64,000 bases of DNA, from contig NZ_CP031168.1 in NCBI RefSeq assembly GCF_022354825.1, forward strand, positions 3,535,501 through 3,599,500, given 5' to 3'. This document shows, one piece after another, positions 60,465 through 64,000 of this stretch (position 1 is the stretch's first letter; each line of letters begins with the position of its first letter). The DNA comes from Paenibacillus sp. H1-7 (GTDB lineage Bacteria; Bacillota; Bacilli; Paenibacillales; NBRC-103111). The notes under the pieces are model-generated. The model ran no database searches, had not been told where the DNA came from, and was given only the letters and a program-made list of their open reading frames with translations. Made by a program: the position numbers and the translations under genes.

Positions 60465-61211
60465 TCAGGATGGTTGGCGGAAAACGATAGGAGCGCCGTA
60501 ATAGATAGCGGTGCCTTCGTCCTTGCCTTCGCAAATTGCTTTCATCGAACCGGCCTTATCGAAGTTAAAGACGAAGACCGGCAGCTTGAAATCGCGTGCG
60601 AGAATGAAGGCCGACTGGTCCATCACGGTCAAATTTTGCCTCAGCACTTCGTCGTAGGGGAGGGAGGCGTACGGCTTCGCCTTTGGGTTTTTCCGGGGAT
60701 CGCTGTCCAATACGCCGTCGACACCTTGCTTCGCAACGAGAATCGCATCGCAATTGACCTCCAGCGCCCGCTGGACCGAAGGATAGTCGGTCGTCACATA
60801 CGGCTGTCCGTTTCCTCCTGCGAAAATGACGATATAGCCTTTTTCCAGGTGATGAATCGCCCGCAACCGGATATAAGGCTCGGCAACGGCGTTTACGGGG
60901 ATGGAGGACATGACGCGAACCTCCTTGCCTGTCTTGTGCTTAAGCACGCCTCTTAGCATCAGGCTGTTGATAACCGTAGCCAAAGTGCCGATATTGTCGG
61001 CTTCCGCACGCTCGATCCCCCAATCCTCCGCCATATTGCCGCGGAAAATATTGCCGCCCCCAATGACGATCGATACCTCGATCCCCATATCCAGCACCGT
61101 CATAATCTCTTTGGCAATATGCTCGAGCCGTCCGGGATTAAAGCCGAACTGGCTATCACCTGCGACTGCACCGCCGCTCAATTTGATCAATATCCGTTTG
61201 TACCTGGCCAT
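60465..61211 (-). CDS. pyrH: UMP kinase paralogue, PyrH-like
   Basis: 248 residues of the amino-acid-kinase fold: KRILIKLSGGAVAGD, SIVIGGGNIFRGN, ADNIGTLATVIN, VAEPYIRLRAIHHLEKG, and the DGVLDSDPRKNPKAK loop that binds ATP. The normal LSGEA is LSGGA and the UMP-site stretch GNPFFTTD reads GQPYVTTD. It phosphorylates UMP with ATP. It is not next to frr, tsf or rpsB, where the main pyrH usually lies, so it is probably a second copy. Bacillus anthracis also has an extra UMP kinase. It is preceded by a leader peptide and attenuator. Confidence 0.88.
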   Translation of the reverse strand: MARYKRILIKLSGGAVAGDSQFGFNPGRLEHIAKEIMTVLDMGIEVSIVIGGGNIFRGNMAEDWGIERAEADNIGTLATVINSLMLRGVLKHKTGKEVRVMSSIPVNAVAEPYIRLRAIHHLEKGYIVIFAGGNGQPYVTTDYPSVQRALEVNCDAILVAKQGVDGVLDSDPRKNPKAKPYASLPYDEVLRQNLTVMDQSAFILARDFKLPVFVFNFDKAGSMKAICEGKDEGTAIYYGAPIVFRQPS

Positions 61212-61256
61212 AGGAATCCCTCCATAAGGTTAAATGATAAACCGACTTGCAAGGCG

Positions 61257-61294
61257 AAAAAAAAGAACTAAAGCACGATGTGCCTTAGTTCTTT
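61257..61294 (-). terminator. Attenuator terminator upstream of the UMP kinase gene
   Basis: On the minus strand, a 15-base stem (one internal mismatch; plus coordinates 61262-61276 with 61280-61294) is followed by eight U. It lies within the last codons of the leader ORF and about 45 bases before the kinase start. Confidence 0.85.
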
Positions 61295-61354
61295 ATCCAA
61301 TGTCAAAAAGGAAATAGGTCCCAGATTGTCGCCTATCCTGCGAATGCTGATCAT
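61268..61354 (-). CDS. 28-residue leader peptide upstream of the UMP kinase gene
   Basis: ATG 61354 is preceded by a strong GAGGAGG (6 bases away). The product is MISIRRIGDNLGPISFLTL followed by DKELRHIVL. The stop TAG lies in the 3' arm of the downstream terminator, so a ribosome reaching it would disrupt the hairpin. This geometry fits ribosome-mediated attenuation. No run of a single amino-acid codon is seen, so the signal is unknown. Confidence 0.65.
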   Translation of the reverse strand: MISIRRIGDNLGPISFLTLDKELRHIVL

Positions 61355-61388
61355 GGAACCGCCTCCTCAATAGTTACTGATTAGTATT

Positions 61389-61417
61389 AAGATAGCCGAA
61401 TTTGCGCGGCTTTTCAA
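61389..61417 (-). promoter_or_regulatory. Promoter of the UMP kinase leader
   Basis: On the minus strand: TTGAAA, 17 bases, TATCTT. It would give a leader transcript of about 170 bases. Confidence 0.5.
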
Positions 61418-61449
61418 CCTTTTCTTTCCAGAGTTGGCCTTTTCAGTCG

Positions 61450-62628
61450 TCAGTTAGCCGAAGAACGGATGCTTTGCTCGAACTCGTCTCGAACGGCCTT
61501 CAATATCTCCGGGTTGGCGATGACGTCATAAACGGTGTTGGCCAATACCTTCGCTCCCAAAATCATTCCCTCAAAAGCGCGGTCCTTCATCGCCAAATCG
61601 CGGAACTCCTTCGTATGCAGAAGGTGTTTCTCGTCAATGACTTTAATGTACGGATGGATGGTCGGACAATGTCTGGATACGTTGCCCAAATCGACGGAGC
61701 CGTGATCTTTGCCGTATTGGATCTCGTCCTCACGGACTCCCATAGCGAGCAAATTGTTAGTAAACAGGCCGGAGAGCGTTTGGTTCGTTATCAGCTCATC
61801 GTAGGAGAATTCGTAATTTGATGTTTTCAGCGTACATCCGGTTTGCAGCGCGGCACCTTCTGCACAGCGGAGCACCTTTTGCACGACTTCGTCCGTATAA
61901 GGCCGGTTGGCGGAGCGGACATAGAATTGGGCGGCCGCATAATCCGGAATAATATTGGCGGCTTTGCCTCCTTCGGTAATAATGCCGTGGATGCGTACGT
62001 GGCTTTGCACCTGCTGTCTCAGCGCATTGATCGATTGGAACAGCAGGAGGACGGCATCCAGAGCATTGACGCCCTCATAAGGGCTTGCCGCAGCGTGTGC
62101 CGCTTTGCCGAAGTATTCGAACTGGATGGCATCCATAGCCAGCGACTCGCCTGATTTTTCATATGTGTGATAAGGATGGGCCATAAGGGCAAAATCAACA
62201 TCATCGAACAATCCTTCCGCAGACATCGGCACCTTGGCACCCTTCGTTTCCTCTGCAGGCGTACCGTATACCCGGATCGTACCCCCGGTTTGCTCGATGA
62301 CCGATTTCAAGCCGACCGCAGCGGCAACACCCATCGTTCCAATAATATGGTGACCGCATGCATGTCCTAGCTCCGGTAGCGCATCGTATTCACATAAGAA
62401 GGCAGCCGTAGGGCCTGGCTTGCCGCTGTCGTATGTCCCGATAAAAGCGGTCGGCAAACCGAGCACGGGGTTTTGGATTTGAAAGCCGTGCCGGAGCAGC
62501 TCATCCATAAGCAGACGGGACGATTGCCACTCTTCATGGCCCAGTTCCGGATTTTCACCGATCGTGCGGGATATTTGGATGAAGCTGGCGGAATGCTCGT
62601 CGATGGCGGCGGCAATAACAGGTTTCAT
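61450..62628 (-). CDS. M20 family amidohydrolase, AbgB-like
   Basis: 392 residues. Metal-ligand motifs are GHACGHHIIGTMG and PAEETKGAKVPM, with HPYHTYEKSGESLAMDAIQFEYFGKAAHAA as the linker to the dimerisation domain. It cleaves N-acyl or peptide bonds of small substrates such as p-aminobenzoyl-glutamate or N-acyl amino acids in the cytoplasm. AGGAG precedes ATG 62628. It stands alone. Confidence 0.9.
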   Translation of the reverse strand: MKPVIAAAIDEHSASFIQISRTIGENPELGHEEWQSSRLLMDELLRHGFQIQNPVLGLPTAFIGTYDSGKPGPTAAFLCEYDALPELGHACGHHIIGTMGVAAAVGLKSVIEQTGGTIRVYGTPAEETKGAKVPMSAEGLFDDVDFALMAHPYHTYEKSGESLAMDAIQFEYFGKAAHAAASPYEGVNALDAVLLLFQSINALRQQVQSHVRIHGIITEGGKAANIIPDYAAAQFYVRSANRPYTDEVVQKVLRCAEGAALQTGCTLKTSNYEFSYDELITNQTLSGLFTNNLLAMGVREDEIQYGKDHGSVDLGNVSRHCPTIHPYIKVIDEKHLLHTKEFRDLAMKDRAFEGMILGAKVLANTVYDVIANPEILKAVRDEFEQSIRSSAN

Positions 62629-62728
62629 TAGGAGGACTCCTTTATCGAAGGTATAGTCCTTTCATTATATACAAAAAGACCTCTGCTGCCCAATCATGAG
62701 CGAGTAGAGGCCTGTATTCCAATTATTC

Positions 62729-62917
62729 TTATTGAATGGTTCTGCGTTTAGGATCAAGCAGCAATTGGTCTTCCAGCGAACGCTTGATCTTGGTCATGGC
62801 GTCGACTTCCAATTGATGATTCTGAGGAAAACGGACACCGGTTAAAGCAAGCGCTTCGTTCAAGGTCAATTCAACGGAAATCTTTTTTTCTTGCTGATTT
62901 TGAGCTTCGTGAGTCAT
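62729..62917 (-). CDS. Conserved small protein, 62 residues
   Basis: AAAGGAG lies 9 bases before ATG 62917. MTHEAQNQQEKKISVELTLN leads to ALALTGVRFPQNHQLEVDAM and a helical, charged tail. Soluble. Not recognised; it looks like a small regulatory or spore-associated protein, which is an impression only. Confidence 0.72.
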   Translation of the reverse strand: MTHEAQNQQEKKISVELTLNEALALTGVRFPQNHQLEVDAMTKIKRSLEDQLLLDPKRRTIQ

Positions 62918-63033
62918 ATGATATCGCTCCTTTACATGATCAATTGTGCTGCATCAAGCTAGAGGATTTCAACTGTGTGTAGAGAACCATGTCAGCAAAA
63001 AACCTTGATATTGCTTGATTTCAATTTAACACA

Positions 63034-63258
63034 TCATGTCATGTTTTTCAAGTGCGAATTCGAAAAAGAGGCTCTATTTTTAAGAAGGCTTGTCCTTCTG
63101 TGCTTCATTCGCCTACGCTGCAGCTTGACTACCAAATGGTCTATTTGTTGACTTAATTCTACAACCTGCGGATCGACCAAACTGCCGGTTTCCTCGAAAA
63201 GCATGTACAAACGCTTCTGCATCTCCTCCATATGCTGACTCAGGTTTGACTCATCCAT
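63034..63258 (-). CDS. Spo0E family aspartyl-phosphate phosphatase
   Basis: 74 residues, two amphipathic helices. The family signature is seen in VVELSQQIDHLVVKLQRR (usual S-Q-x-L-D). Spo0E proteins dephosphorylate Spo0A-P and restrain sporulation. The position of the helices fits (residues about 8-22 and 31-49). A basic, disordered tail follows. Its presence supports a spore-forming host. Confidence 0.85.
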   Translation of the reverse strand: MDESNLSQHMEEMQKRLYMLFEETGSLVDPQVVELSQQIDHLVVKLQRRRMKHRRTSLLKNRASFSNSHLKNMT

Positions 63259-63438
63259 TTTTTTACGACTCCATTCGATAACAATATTTTCCTCACATCG
63301 TGCAATTATAATACAAACCTTTTATGAAAGATGTAAAACGCTGTCGACCAGTATGTTAAAGTTTTATGACAGATTAACACATAAAAAATGTAAAAAAAGG
63401 CATGCTATTTCCTGTGATACGGAAGGGGTGACGTAGTT

Positions 63439-63585
63439 ATGGATAACAAAAAAGCCGATACGAAAAATAATCCCAATTACAGGGAAAATAAGTTTACGGA
63501 GGAAGAAGCGCTGGTACAAGCGGAGAATGCCGCCGAGCTGCCGGCAAGCTTGAACGAAATTCCTAAGGAAACGAATCCACAATAA
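63439..63585 (+). CDS. Small hydrophilic protein, 48 residues
   Basis: GAAGGGGTG lies 8 bases before ATG 63439. The product starts MDNKKADTKNNPNYRENKF and continues as an acidic stretch (EEEALVQAENAAELPASLNE) to TAA at 63585. No hydrophobic segment. Unknown; the composition resembles that of other tiny hydrophilic proteins of spore formers. A terminator follows. Confidence 0.72.
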   Translation: MDNKKADTKNNPNYRENKFTEEEALVQAENAAELPASLNEIPKETNPQ

Positions 63586-63602
63586 GCTCCGACAATATGC
63601 TG

Positions 63603-63638
63603 CCGTAACCTTTTACAGGTTCGGCAGTTTTTTTACAT
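63603..63638 (+). terminator. Terminator after the 48-residue gene
   Basis: CTGCCG-T-AACCT pairs with AGGTT-CGGCAG around a 5-base loop, followed by TTTTTTT. The 220 bases after it hold two small hairpins but nothing I can assign. Confidence 0.85.
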
Positions 63639-63860
63639 TTTAGGACTTACTTCAGTAGATCCGAATCGACTTTGAAGTCAAAGCACAGCTTTGCGGAGGT
63701 GTTTTTTTACGACCGCATCTGACGCAATCCGATTGTCAAACAACAGCGCGTTTCGTTGTCGATTGCCGTAATTACCGCGCGGTATGGCGCGCAGCATGGG
63801 AACATGGTAGTATTTCATTATATGACAAGCACAATATGGCAAGAGAGGGGATTTACAGTC

Positions 63861-64000
63861 ATGAAAATTGTTTTGGCTCCGGACTCATACAAAGGAAGCC
63901 TGTCGGCAAAAGAAGCCTGTGAAGCGATGGAGCTCGGAATCCGCCGCGCGCTCCCCGACGCGGAGATTTTGAAGGTCCCCATGGCGGACGGAGGAGAAGG
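63861..64000 (+). CDS. Glycerate kinase, N-terminal part (continues beyond window)
   Basis: First 46 codons are present. MKIVLAPDSYKGSLSAKEAC is the characteristic start of GarK/GlxK-type glycerate kinases, and VPMADGGEG (at the window edge) is the next conserved block. The enzyme phosphorylates D-glycerate to a 2- or 3-phosphoglycerate. GAGAGGGGATTTACAGTC precedes the ATG. Confidence 0.9.
   Translation, partial: MKIVLAPDSYKGSLSAKEACEAMELGIRRALPDAEILKVPMADGGE

Noticed and set aside
62836..62849. AAGCAAGCGCTTCG palindrome resembling a cre site
   Set aside because: Lies inside a coding region of a small gene with poor match outside the core; likely chance.
63660..63715. Terminator-like hairpin with T run before glycerate kinase
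   Set aside because: Stem is short and can fold in several ways; no upstream gene needs it beyond the clear terminator at 63603-63638.

Overview
The window reads as about 64 kb of chromosome from a low-to-mid GC, endospore-forming Bacillota, most likely Paenibacillus or a close relative. This is inferred from two YesM/YesN two-component systems paired with LplABC-type sugar transporters, a Spo0E-family phosphatase gene, a T-box leader, purine-rich ribosome binding sites with frequent GTG and TTG starts, and lipoprotein-type solute-binding proteins. No rRNA, tRNA, CRISPR array, prophage or intact transposase was seen.

Layout. 1-1667: end of a Gfo/Idh/MocA oxidoreductase and an aldo/keto reductase. 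1761-1907: a hidden 48-residue gene on the minus strand. 2147-9933: regulator, kinase, two permeases and a binding protein of an LplABC system, plus a phytanoyl-CoA-dioxygenase-like enzyme. 10149-15630: housekeeping genes (methyltransferase, nitrilase, GNAT, Cu/Zn SOD, DUF3900-like, HAD phosphatase, PPOX protein). 15682-18721: a RavA/ViaA-like pair (minus). 18922-24805: glutathione peroxidase, EAL phosphodiesterase, LarE, 2-hydroxyacid dehydrogenase, S51 peptidase, DedA. 24855-27279: a 52-residue protein and HelD (minus). 27474-33929: a second LplABC plus YesNM set. 34102-37766: topoisomerase III, DUF4395-like protein, hemolysin III. 37835-40207: T-box-controlled leuA flanked by two direct repeats. 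40316-43995: a hydrolase-like protein, a GIY-YIG-like protein, and a CobW/Zur zinc pair. 44119-50805: a LacI-controlled sugar operon with two operators. 50982-56221: a sulfate ABC operon with a hydrolase and a DUF2292 protein. 56360-60169: a small unknown gene, an EamA exporter and an amino-acid ABC transporter. 60179-60438: a MITE-like inverted-repeat element inside a terminator. 60465-61417: a stand-alone UMP kinase paralogue behind a leader peptide and attenuator. 61450-64000: an M20 hydrolase, three very small genes including Spo0E, and the start of glycerate kinase.

The common theme is carbohydrate scavenging: three sugar ABC importers, each with its own regulator. Around it sit nutrient-acquisition functions for sulfate, amino acids and zinc. 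The most interesting non-coding findings are the UMP-kinase leader, the inverted-repeat element that split a terminator, the two repeats around leuA, the dual LacI operators and a CTG start codon. All functions are inferred from sequence; no database search was run.
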